The position numbers and the translations under genes were made by a program. DNA of 64,000 nucleotides, from positions 1 through 64,000 of the forward strand of contig NZ_LZIL01000043.1 of NCBI RefSeq assembly GCF_001667075.1. The letters are read 5' to 3'. Shown here one piece after another: positions 52,927 to 61,100 of the stretch (positions are counted from its first letter, which is position 1; every line of letters begins with the position of its first letter). Below the pieces are notes generated by a model, which saw nothing but the letters and a program-made list of their open reading frames with translations, searched no databases and was not told the DNA's origin. The DNA comes from Mycobacterium sp. 852014-52450_SCH5900713. GTDB taxonomy: Bacteria > Actinomycetota > Actinomycetes > Mycobacteriales > Mycobacteriaceae.

Positions 52927-52927
52927 G

Positions 52928-54160
52928 ATGACTTCTTCCACAGCACGTGGCTCTGTGATCGACATACCCGATGAACCGGATCGGGCGCGCATGCGCGCGG
53001 AGACCGGGGCGCGCCTGCGGTCCGCGATGGCCGACCACGGCGTCGACGCGCTGATCCTGCTGATGAACGGCTACGTCGGGTACGCGACGGGGGCCAGCTG
53101 GCCCCTGGTGGACGCGGGCCTCTCGCACGTGGAGCGCCCGGTCGCGGTCGTGCTCGCCGACGACGAACACCCGCACCTGTTCATGCCGTTCCGCGGCGGT
53201 GCGTCCGCGCGGCCACCGGTGCCTGACGACCACCTGCACGGCCCGGTCTACCTCGAATTCGACCATGGGGTAGAGCAATTCGCGCGCGAGCTAGCGGGAC
53301 TGATCCCCCCGGGTGCGAACATCGCCGTCGACGAATTGACCGGGGCGATGCGCAGGGCCGGCCCCAAGCTGTTCCCCGCGGGCGCGCCGACGGATGCGGC
53401 GATCGTGGTTGGTGCCGCGCAGTTGGTGAAGACACGGGATGAGCTGTCCTGCCTTCGCCGGGCGGCCCGCATCACCGAGGAAGCGATCGTGGACGTGCAG
53501 GGGGCCCTGGCGCCGGGAGTGCGGCAGATCGATCTCTCGGCCACGCTGGTGCGTCGCGCCTTCGAGCTGGGCGCCACCACCAACATGCTGGAGGCCATCT
53601 GGCAGGTCATGCCCAGTTCGCGCGAAGCCGGAGTCTGGACGACCCATGGCGATCTTGCGTTGCCGCTGTTGCCCACCGATCGTGAACTCGCCGCCGGTGA
53701 TGTGCTCTGGACCGATATCAGCATGACCTACCTCGGATACTGCTCCGATTTCGGCCGGACCTGGGTTGTCGGCGAACAGCCCACGCCGCGGCAGCAGGAT
53801 CAGTTCCGGCAATGGCGTGCCATCCTGGATGCGGTGCTCGCCGTGACCAAAGCCGGTGTCACTTCCGGCGATCTGGCGCGGGCGGCAATCGCCGCCAACG
53901 GTGGCCGCAAACCGTGGTTGCCGCATTTCTATCTAGGCCACGGCATCGGCACCTACCCCGCCGAAGCGCCCATGATCGGAACGGATCTCGGCGAAGAATT
54001 CGACGACAACTTCGTCTTCTCACCCGGGATGGTTCTGGTTCTGGAACCCGTAGTGTGGGAGGACGGGACAGGCGGCTACCGCAGTGAGGAGATCGTGGTG
54101 ATCACCGAAGACGGCTACCTGCCGATCACCGACTACCCCTATGCCCCTTATGGCGACTGA
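52928..54160 (+). CDS. M24 family metallopeptidase (creatinase/prolidase-like), intact active site
   Basis: A 410-residue pita-bread enzyme. The N-terminal creatinase-like domain (about residues 1-170) is followed by the M24 domain. All five metal ligands are visible: Asp in LWTDISMTY, Asp in CSDFGRT, His in YLGHGIGTY, Glu in LEPVVWEDG, and Glu in RSEEIVV. Members cleave Xaa-Pro peptides or small amidines such as creatine. The ATG comes one base after the amidohydrolase stop. The next gene is a degenerate relative that overlaps its end. The pair probably forms a heteromer or acts on one substrate. Confidence 0.9.
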   Translation: MTSSTARGSVIDIPDEPDRARMRAETGARLRSAMADHGVDALILLMNGYVGYATGASWPLVDAGLSHVERPVAVVLADDEHPHLFMPFRGGASARPPVPDDHLHGPVYLEFDHGVEQFARELAGLIPPGANIAVDELTGAMRRAGPKLFPAGAPTDAAIVVGAAQLVKTRDELSCLRRAARITEEAIVDVQGALAPGVRQIDLSATLVRRAFELGATTNMLEAIWQVMPSSREAGVWTTHGDLALPLLPTDRELAAGDVLWTDISMTYLGYCSDFGRTWVVGEQPTPRQQDQFRQWRAILDAVLAVTKAGVTSGDLARAAIAANGGRKPWLPHFYLGHGIGTYPAEAPMIGTDLGEEFDDNFVFSPGMVLVLEPVVWEDGTGGYRSEEIVVITEDGYLPITDYPYAPYGD

Positions 54161-55259
54161 GGTTTTGCCCGACCCCCGCGCATTGCGGACGGGTCGTCGG
54201 GAACGGGCGCTGGCGCAAATGGACGCACAAGGGCTCGACATCCTGGTGCTCGGGCGGCAGGCCAACATTCGTTACGTCACCGGCGCACCGCAGCTCTGGA
54301 TAGCCGGGACGCGGCCGTTCGGTCCCATGTGTGTCGTAGTGCGCGCCTCCGGGGACATCTACCTCAATAGCACCGATGACGAGGGGGTTCCGGAGGAGAT
54401 CGGGCACGATCACCTCTACGGGCTGGCCTGGAACCCGATGACGCTCATCGACGTCCTGAAGAAGATCGACGGGGCCGATAGGGCCCGGCGGGTCGGAACC
54501 GATGCGATCACACCCACTTTCGCCGCGCTGCTGCCCGAGGCGTTCCCCAATGCCGAGCTCGTCGACGCGGAGGTGGCGATGCGCGCGGCGCGGCGCGTCA
54601 AGACTCCCGATGAAATCGCGGCGATGGGCCCCGCACTTCGGGTCGCCGAACGCGGACTTGCCGCCGCCCTGGCCGAATTCGCGCCGGGAGTGTCGGAGCG
54701 GACGCTGGCCGGGGCGATGATGCAGGCCATGGCCGCGGGCGGGGTGAGCACGCCAGCCACGCAGGACGCCGCCTGGGTGACGTCGAAGGAATACCCCTGG
54801 CGCCGTGCCGATTCGGGCGAGGTACGCCCGGGTGATCTGGTCGCGTTCGCCGCGGGGGCCCTGGCGAACGGATACGTCGCGGAGGTGGGTCGGACCTGGC
54901 CGGCCGGTGATTCTCCCCATACGCTATTCGGCCGCTCGGATGTGTTGTACGACAACATGCTTGCGGCCTGTCGGCCCGGCGCTCCCACCTCCGACTTGGT
55001 GGCCGCCTATCAGGCGGCCGGAGAACCGATTCCGCCGATGCCGATCGCACACGGCTTGGGGCTGGGCTTCGACCCCCCGTTGGTGTCCGAAACACTGTTG
55101 GCCGCAGGCGAACGCGACGAGCTGGAGCCGGGCATGGTGTTGGCGATCACCGGGTATGTCTGGGAAGAGGGTGTCGGAGCGGTGTTCCGGCGCGACACCG
55201 TCCACATCACCGAAGGCGGCGTCGACGTGATGACCACCAGCCCGGCGTGGGCTTGCTGA
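54150..55259 (+). CDS. M24-like protein with degenerate metal site (probable pseudoenzyme)
   Basis: A 369-residue relative of the preceding M24 protein. The fold is recognisable (REGION ALAQMDAQGLDILVLGRQANIRYVTG; RRVKTPDEIAAMGPALRVAERG; HGLGLGFD; GYVWEEGVGAVFRRDTV), but most metal ligands are gone. The first Asp region reads LVAFAAGALANGYVAEVGRTW, with Ala for the first Asp and Glu for the second. The usual Glu after MVL is replaced (AITGYV), and the last Glu is an Arg (VFRRDTV). Only the His and parts of the frame remain. It overlaps the intact M24 gene by 11 bases and probably acts as a partner or regulator, or on a non-metal reaction. An ATG at 54141 is an alternative start. Confidence 0.82.
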   Translation: MATEVLPDPRALRTGRRERALAQMDAQGLDILVLGRQANIRYVTGAPQLWIAGTRPFGPMCVVVRASGDIYLNSTDDEGVPEEIGHDHLYGLAWNPMTLIDVLKKIDGADRARRVGTDAITPTFAALLPEAFPNAELVDAEVAMRAARRVKTPDEIAAMGPALRVAERGLAAALAEFAPGVSERTLAGAMMQAMAAGGVSTPATQDAAWVTSKEYPWRRADSGEVRPGDLVAFAAGALANGYVAEVGRTWPAGDSPHTLFGRSDVLYDNMLAACRPGAPTSDLVAAYQAAGEPIPPMPIAHGLGLGFDPPLVSETLLAAGERDELEPGMVLAITGYVWEEGVGAVFRRDTVHITEGGVDVMTTSPAWAC

Positions 55260-55284
55260 ATTCACTTGCGTCACTTCAGTTTCA

Positions 55285-55307
55285 GCGGTCCCAAGACCGC
55301 GTTTTTT
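55285..55307 (+). terminator. Intrinsic terminator
   Basis: Perfect hairpin GCGGTC-CCAA-GACCGC (55285-55300) followed by G and six Ts (55302-55307), 26 bases after the M24-like stop. Standard T-run terminators are scarce in mycobacteria, so this one stands out. It closes the P450-amidohydrolase-M24 operon before the DUF222-HNH gene. Confidence 0.8.
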
Positions 55308-55322
55308 GTCGGTGGGTCCCGA

Positions 55323-55328
55323 TAGTTT
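55323..55328 (+). promoter_or_regulatory. -10 box for leaderless DUF222-HNH mRNA
   Basis: TAGTTT, six bases before the ATG at 55335, fits the leaderless TANNNT promoter pattern. Confidence 0.4.
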
Positions 55329-55334
55329 CGAGGT

Positions 55335-56693
55335 ATGAGTGTTGACCCGGAGGCGTTGTCGGCGGCCTTTGCCGTCATCAACGCTGCGGTCGACGATCTG
55401 GTCAGGTCGGACTGCGACGCCCTGGCCACCCGCGAGCAGCTGGCGATGTTGGAACACTGCGAAAGCGTGCGCCGCCGGCTGCCCGCCATCGAGCACCCGC
55501 TGATCAATTCCCTGGCCCACAAGGCCACCCCCGAAGAGCTCGGCGGCACGCTGCCGCGTGCCATCGCCGAGGCCACGTTGATCAGCCGCGCGGAGGCGTC
55601 ACGCCGCGTGAAAGAAGCCACCGACCTCGGGCCGCGGCGCGGGCTGACCGGGGCGCCCTTGGCGCCGATCCTTGCCGCAACCGCTGACGCCCAACGAGAC
55701 GGAAAGCTGGGCACCGGACAGGTGATGGTGATCCGCCGGTTCTTCCGTCAGCTGCCCGGCTGGGTGGACTTCGCCACCCGCCAGGCCGTCGAAGCCGACC
55801 TCGTCGCTCACGGAATGAACTACCGCCCCGAACAATTAGCCCAGCTCGCCGATCACGTCGCCGATTGCCTGAACCCCGACGGCACCTACACCGACGACCA
55901 CCGCGCCCGCCGTCGCGGCCTCACCTTGGGCAAGCAAGGCCCTGATGGAATGTCCGAGTTGCGCGGCATGATCACCCGCGAGCTACGGGCCACCGTGGAG
56001 GCGGTGTTGGCCAAACTGGCCGCGCCCGGCATGTGCAACCCGCTCGAGGACACCCCTTGCGTGGATGGCGCCCCCAGCCAAGAGACCATCGACCGCGACG
56101 CCCGCTCGGCTGCGCAACGCAACCACGATGGACTCAATGCGGGGCTCAGGTCGTTGCTCGCCTCGGGAGAATTAGGCCAGCACAACGGGTTACCCGCATC
56201 GATCGTCATCACCACGACGCTACAAGATCTGGAGGCCGCCGCCGGCAGGGGTTTGACCGGCGGCGGCAGCATGCTGCCGATGAGCGATGTGATCCGGCTG
56301 GCCCGCCATGCCCACCACTATCTAGCCGTCTTCGACAAGGGCAAGGCGCTGGCGCTGTATCACACCAAACGGCTGGCCGCCCGCGGTCAGCGCATCGTCC
56401 TCTACGCCAAAGACCGGGGGTGCTCGGCTCCCGGCTGCACCGTGCCCGGCTACCTCTCCGAGGTCCACCACGTCGCCGACTGGGCCAAGTGCCGCCGCAC
56501 CGATGCCGACAACCTCACCTTCGCCTGCGGACCGCATCACCGCCTGCTCAAACCCGGCGGCTGGAGCACCCGCAAGAACGCAAAGGGTGACACCGAATGG
56601 ATCCCACCCCCGCATCTGGATCGAGGCCAGCCCCGTACCAACAGTTTTCATCATCCGGAGAAGCTGCTCCGGGACGAAGACGACGGGCCTTAG
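55335..56693 (+). CDS. DUF222 and HNH endonuclease domain protein (13E12 family)
   Basis: A 452-residue protein of the 13E12/REP13E12-type group. An N-terminal DUF222 helical domain (about residues 20-340) is followed by an HNH nuclease domain: [46 protein letters not shown], which carries the zinc Cys pairs and the two His of HNH. The protein is full length and apparently functional. Such genes are abundant in mycobacteria and may come from phage or mobile elements, but no terminal repeats or target duplication were seen. A TAGTTT box six bases before the ATG suggests a leaderless message. Confidence 0.9.
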   Translation: MSVDPEALSAAFAVINAAVDDLVRSDCDALATREQLAMLEHCESVRRRLPAIEHPLINSLAHKATPEELGGTLPRAIAEATLISRAEASRRVKEATDLGPRRGLTGAPLAPILAATADAQRDGKLGTGQVMVIRRFFRQLPGWVDFATRQAVEADLVAHGMNYRPEQLAQLADHVADCLNPDGTYTDDHRARRRGLTLGKQGPDGMSELRGMITRELRATVEAVLAKLAAPGMCNPLEDTPCVDGAPSQETIDRDARSAAQRNHDGLNAGLRSLLASGELGQHNGLPASIVITTTLQDLEAAAGRGLTGGGSMLPMSDVIRLARHAHHYLAVFDKGKALALYHTKRLAARGQRIVLYAKDRGCSAPGCTVPGYLSEVHHVADWAKCRRTDADNLTFACGPHHRLLKPGGWSTRKNAKGDTEWIPPPHLDRGQPRTNSFHHPEKLLRDEDDGP

Positions 56694-56694
56694 C

Positions 56695-57975
56695 TCAGGT
56701 GCTCCACTCCGCAAGCGCGGCGTCGAGCAGATCCCCGACGCGATGCCGGTCCCACAGGAACAGCAGGTTCGAGAGCATCTGCAACGGGGCGCGCACGCTC
56801 TCGTCGTTCCTGATCAATGGATGGCGTCGACTGTCCGGTATGGCTTCGAATCGCTTGCGGATCAACGCCGGCACGCCCAGCAGCCAGGCGACGCCCATCG
56901 CCGCCGCGTACAACAGCGTGTGTCGGCGCAATCGAACCGGATCGAGTTGCGGGCCGCCGCAACGATGGAACTCGGTGACGAACAGCCGTAGCAGCTCGTC
57001 GAGATGGGAGTCCCACAGGTCGGTTTCGGCGCCGGACATGGCTCCCCAGATCGCCATGCCGAGGTTCATTTGGCTGACGCATCCCCAGTCCATCAGGCCG
57101 CAACGCAGAACGCCGTCGCCGTCACGCCAAAACCATGCGTTGTCGATATTGGCGTTCCAATGGCACAGCGCGACATAGTCGGAATCATCGGCCAGCAGCC
57201 CCGCGACAGTCTGCTCGCAATGCGCGAACCGTGGCACATCCGCGCGCAGCCGCGCGACCAACTCCGGTGAACAAGCGGGCAGCAGCCCTGGGCGGAGATC
57301 GGCGAATTCCGCCAGTTGGTCCACCCGGCGCTCCCGCTTGTCCGGGGAGAGCGGCGCACGATCCCCTACCGTCGCGGCGGCGACGTCCAGCGGGAAGGGT
57401 GCGGTCAACTCGGTCGGCAGCCTGCCGGATCGATGGGTGCCGGCGAGCCGGGCCAGCGCGGTGAGCAGCGCCCGGTAGTGCTCGAGCGGTTCGGGCATCT
57501 CGTAGTCGAGGCACTTGTGATACTGCGGTTCGATCCCGTTGCCGCCGAATCGGATCCGTTCGGTGACCAGTATTCCCGTGCCCGTCTGGCGGTGATAGTC
57601 GGCGAACAGCACCCGGGGTACGGCGATCGGAAATTCGGGCGCACAGGACAGCGCGGCGAATCGCACTTCGGGTTCCATTTGGGTCTTGCCGCGATCGCGC
57701 GTCCGGTCGTCGAAGTCGCGCGAGAACTTGACGAACAAGTCGGCGGGCAGTTCCGGGGCGGGCCCGGCGTATTCGACGGAGAGGATCGCCTTGCGCCCCG
57801 TGCTGCCGCCTGCCACTTCGGCAAACTCGGTAACCCGCGCGATGCCGTTGTCCCGCAACGCGCCCGAGGCGAGAAACGCCGCGGTAAGGAACGGCGCCGC
57901 GCCGCTTTCCAGCGCCGCAGGGTCGGCCGGGAACGTCAACCCGTACCGGTCGCCCGCGGCCCAATGTGGAGTCAA
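56695..57975 (-). CDS. Phosphotransferase (APH/ecdysteroid-kinase-like) family protein with altered catalytic loop
   Basis: A 426-residue kinase-fold protein. The N-lobe has RKAILSVEYAG and LFVKFSRDF. The catalytic loop reads ALCHWNANIDNAWF, where active relatives have H-G-D near the start, so the usual catalytic Asp appears as Asn. The Mg-binding loop is kept as GLMDWGCVS. It may be inactive, use another acid or only bind a substrate. The start is TTG at 57975, four bases after the stop of the SDR upstream, so it is the last gene of the minus-strand operon. In such operons a phosphotransferase-like protein often accompanies acyl-CoA enzymes. Confidence 0.8.
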   Translation of the reverse strand: MTPHWAAGDRYGLTFPADPAALESGAAPFLTAAFLASGALRDNGIARVTEFAEVAGGSTGRKAILSVEYAGPAPELPADLFVKFSRDFDDRTRDRGKTQMEPEVRFAALSCAPEFPIAVPRVLFADYHRQTGTGILVTERIRFGGNGIEPQYHKCLDYEMPEPLEHYRALLTALARLAGTHRSGRLPTELTAPFPLDVAAATVGDRAPLSPDKRERRVDQLAEFADLRPGLLPACSPELVARLRADVPRFAHCEQTVAGLLADDSDYVALCHWNANIDNAWFWRDGDGVLRCGLMDWGCVSQMNLGMAIWGAMSGAETDLWDSHLDELLRLFVTEFHRCGGPQLDPVRLRRHTLLYAAAMGVAWLLGVPALIRKRFEAIPDSRRHPLIRNDESVRAPLQMLSNLLFLWDRHRVGDLLDAALAEWST

Positions 57976-57979
57976 TTGC

Positions 57980-58744
57980 TTACCACGTTTGTTCGGCGGC
58001 GCGCACCAGCATGTGGTTGACGGCCACCCGGCGGTCCCGGGTCACCATGAACAGCACCGCGTCGGCGATGTCTTCGGGGCGCAACTTGACCATGCCGGCG
58101 GTCTGGCGCTCGAACGCCTCCCGCGACGATTCGGCGAGATGGTCGAAGATTTCGGTATCGACCGTTCCCGGGCCCACCACGCCAACCCGGACCCGCTGCC
58201 CGAGCACCTCCTGCCGAATGCCCTCGCTGAACGCGTTCACCCCGAACTTCGTCAGCGAATAGACCGCGGTGTTCGGCCGGGCCACCCATCCGGCGGTCGA
58301 ACTGATGGTGACCAGATCGGCGACACCGCGCGGCGAGTTAGCGGCGGCATCGATCAGGTGCGGGAGCGCCGCGCGGGTGACGTACAGGACGCCTTGCACG
58401 TTGACCGTCACCATGGCGTCCCAATCCTGCAGCGACGCCTCGGCCGCCGGGCCGGATTGCATCAGTCCGGCGTTGTTCACCACGGTGTCGAGCCGGCCGA
58501 ACTGCGCGACGGCGCGCTGCACGGCCGCCGACACCTGTTCGGCGTCGGTGACGTCGGCCGCCACGGACAGCGCTGTGCCACCGGCGGATTCGATATCGGC
58601 TTGCAACTCGGCGAGCCGGTCCGCGCGACGCGCGAGCAGGGCCACCGCCGCGCCTTCCGCGGCGAGCGCTTTGGCCGTCGCGGCCCCGATGCCGCTACTC
58701 GCGCCGGTGACCAGGGCCGCGGTATGTGCGAGTGTCCCCGTCAT
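57980..58744 (-). CDS. Short-chain dehydrogenase/reductase (classical SDR)
   Basis: A 254-residue SDR with TGASSGIG, NNAG (VVNNAGLMQSG), Ser in ISSTAGW, and the catalytic Y-x3-K as YSLTKFG. It ends VAVNHMLVRAAEQTW. The preceding double CoA-transferase and this gene overlap by four bases (ATGA), so they are coupled. It probably oxidises or reduces an intermediate of the operon's CoA pathway; the substrate is unknown. Confidence 0.9.
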   Translation of the reverse strand: MTGTLAHTAALVTGASSGIGAATAKALAAEGAAVALLARRADRLAELQADIESAGGTALSVAADVTDAEQVSAAVQRAVAQFGRLDTVVNNAGLMQSGPAAEASLQDWDAMVTVNVQGVLYVTRAALPHLIDAAANSPRGVADLVTISSTAGWVARPNTAVYSLTKFGVNAFSEGIRQEVLGQRVRVGVVGPGTVDTEIFDHLAESSREAFERQTAGMVKLRPEDIADAVLFMVTRDRRVAVNHMLVRAAEQTW

Positions 58745-61086
58745 GCGCCCAGTATCTCGTGTAGCAGGTACTCGGTGTGCTCGCCCAAGTCCGGCGCGCC
58801 GCGGGCGATGCGCGCCTGGCCGCCGGCCATCCGCCAGGATGGCCCGACGATCGGGCGCTGGCCCTCTCGATGGTCGCTGACGAACCTGAACAGCTCGCGG
58901 TCCCACAGTCGTTGATCGCCGATCACGTCGAGAGAGGTGGCGCTCTTGCCGGCCGGCACACCCGCCGCGCGCAATCGGTCCGCCAGTTGCTCGGCGCGAT
59001 GGCACCGGGTGAGTTGCGCGAGGCAGGCATCGAGCGTCTCGGTGTCGCACCGTCGCCCCGCCATGGTGGCGTAGCGGCGTTCTCGGGCCAGCGATCCCGC
59101 GCCGAGCACGTCGCACAACCCGCGCCACTGCAAGTCGTCGGCGACGGCCACCGTGATCCAGCCACCGTCCGCGCACGGGTAGCAGCCATGCGGGCACAGG
59201 TCCGGATGGTCATTGCCGCCGGGCGCGAAGGCTTGTCCGGTGAGGGCGTGTTCGAGCAGACGGTCGCCGATCATCGATGACAGGGTTTCCACTGCCGACA
59301 GGTCGACGAACTGCCCGGCGCCGGTGAGTTCGCGGTGCAGTAATGCGACCACCGCGGCGTACGCGGCCGCCGCGCCGACGGTCGAGTCGCCGTAGCGCAT
59401 GCTCGTCCCGAGGGGCGGTCCGCCGCGATAGCCGACCAGCGGGGCGAGCCCGGCCAGGGCGGCGAAGCATGGCGCGTAACCGGTTTGATGGCCGAGCGGC
59501 CCGTCGTTGCCCCACATCTTGATCGACACGGAGATGATGTCCGCCTTGATCTCGATCAGCTGCGCATGGCCCAGGCCCTGGCGTTCCATCGCGCCCGGGC
59601 GCAGGTTGTTGATCACGATGTCGCTGCGGGCGACCAGCTCACGCAGCTGCCTCATGCCCTCGGTGGACTTGATATCGAGGTCGACACTGAGGATTTCGGG
59701 ATTGATGCTGAGGAAGTACGGCGCGTGGTTGACGTCGGTGCCGCCGTAGGCGCGCATCTCCTCGGGGCTGCCCGCGGTTTCAACCTTGATGACCTCGGCG
59801 CCCAGCATCGCCAGCAGCTTGCCCGCGTAGGGCCCGGCCCACACCTTGGTGAGCTCGACGACCCGAACCCCTTGCAGCGGCCCACCGCGCGGATCCCTCG
59901 GCGGCTTGAGTTGCGCCGACTTGACCCGCGGACGCGGGCGCGGGGTATCGATGAGGCCCAGAATCTGCCCGGTGTGCTCGCCGAGGGCCGGTGCGGCGGA
60001 GGTGATTCGAGCCGGTGACGCACTGAACGCGTATGGCACCGTCGGATACGCCGCGTCGCCCAACACGGGGTGCCGAACCTGCTGGAAGAATCCCCGGTGC
60101 CGGTACTGCGGCGAATCATGCAGGTCCGCGGCGCCGTTCACCGGCACCAGCGGCACGCCCAGGCGCTGGGCTCGATCGGACGCGTCGTCCTTGGCAAGGT
60201 GCCGGATCCACGCGGCAAAGCCCCGCTGGAATGCGGCCACCTTCTCCGGGGTAACGGAAAACTCCAGCCAGTCGTCGTGAAAAGCGTCCAGCCACTCCGG
60301 GTGCCCCATGAGTTCTTTCAGGCCGAGCCAGTGGGCGCGGCTGGTCATGTACAGGAAGACGAAACCGTCGGCGCATGCGAAAAACGCAGCCGGGCCCGCC
60401 TGGTCGTAGTCGCCGCGGTGGCCTTCGGCGGTCACCTCACCGGTGACGAACCGGCCGATGATGCAGTCGGCGCGGGAGGCCAGCACCGCCTGTTCGGAGA
60501 CGTCGATGGAATCGCCGTGTCCGCTGTGCAGGCGCCCGAAGAGCGCCGCCGTCACGCACAGCGCGGCGTCCAGTCCGGCTTCGTAGTCGGCCAGGAATCG
60601 ACCCGGCCCCTGCAGTGGCGGCTTGGCCGGGTCGGGGTGGCTGGGCGTGTGGTATCCCCAACCGCTGGCGTGGAACACGTTGATGCTCTTGGCATTGCCG
60701 AACTCGGTGGGCGCGTCCCGCCCGAACGGGGTAATCGAACAGAACACCACGTCCGGGTGCAGCCGCGCCCAGCCGGTGGCCCAATCGAAGGCCCCGTCGT
60801 CGATGACCGCGTCCGCGCTGCCGACGAGCCGGTGCAGCGTGTCGACATCGGCGGCGGAACGGAGATCCAGCACGACGGACTGCTTGTTGGTGTTGAGATA
60901 CGCGAACAGCCCGCTGCCCTCGGGACCGTCGGCGACGATGGGCGCCATCGCGCGCGTCGGGCTGCCGCACTCCGGCGCCTCGACCTTGAGGACGTCGGCA
61001 CCGAAGTCGGCCAACAACTTTCCGCAGTACTCCCCCGCGACGGACCCGGCCAGCTCGACGACCCGGAAACCGGTCAGCGCCGACAT
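58741..61086 (-). CDS. Fused double class III CoA-transferase (two CaiB/BaiF domains)
   Basis: A 781-residue protein with two complete CaiB/BaiF units in one chain. The first spans about residues 1-395 (FRVVELAGSVAGEYCGKLLADFGADVLKVEAPECGSP). After a short basic linker (RPRVKSAQLKPPRDPRGG) the second runs from about 400 to 781 (GVRVVELTKVWAGPYAGKLLAMLGAEVIKVETAGSPEEM). Single-domain relatives are about 400 residues and form interlocked dimers, so a fused pair could act as a built-in dimer with one active site specialised. The ATG at 61086 has no clear Shine-Dalgarno. It is 14 bases downstream of the crotonase and overlaps the SDR gene. Confidence 0.9.
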   Translation of the reverse strand: MSALTGFRVVELAGSVAGEYCGKLLADFGADVLKVEAPECGSPTRAMAPIVADGPEGSGLFAYLNTNKQSVVLDLRSAADVDTLHRLVGSADAVIDDGAFDWATGWARLHPDVVFCSITPFGRDAPTEFGNAKSINVFHASGWGYHTPSHPDPAKPPLQGPGRFLADYEAGLDAALCVTAALFGRLHSGHGDSIDVSEQAVLASRADCIIGRFVTGEVTAEGHRGDYDQAGPAAFFACADGFVFLYMTSRAHWLGLKELMGHPEWLDAFHDDWLEFSVTPEKVAAFQRGFAAWIRHLAKDDASDRAQRLGVPLVPVNGAADLHDSPQYRHRGFFQQVRHPVLGDAAYPTVPYAFSASPARITSAAPALGEHTGQILGLIDTPRPRPRVKSAQLKPPRDPRGGPLQGVRVVELTKVWAGPYAGKLLAMLGAEVIKVETAGSPEEMRAYGGTDVNHAPYFLSINPEILSVDLDIKSTEGMRQLRELVARSDIVINNLRPGAMERQGLGHAQLIEIKADIISVSIKMWGNDGPLGHQTGYAPCFAALAGLAPLVGYRGGPPLGTSMRYGDSTVGAAAAYAAVVALLHRELTGAGQFVDLSAVETLSSMIGDRLLEHALTGQAFAPGGNDHPDLCPHGCYPCADGGWITVAVADDLQWRGLCDVLGAGSLARERRYATMAGRRCDTETLDACLAQLTRCHRAEQLADRLRAAGVPAGKSATSLDVIGDQRLWDRELFRFVSDHREGQRPIVGPSWRMAGGQARIARGAPDLGEHTEYLLHEILGA

Positions 61087-61100
61087 GCGAGCTCTGACGG

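Noticed and set aside
55335..56693. DUF222-HNH gene as part of an insertion sequence or intron
   Set aside because: No terminal inverted repeats, target duplication or intron-like RNA were seen; the gene stands alone between normal operons.
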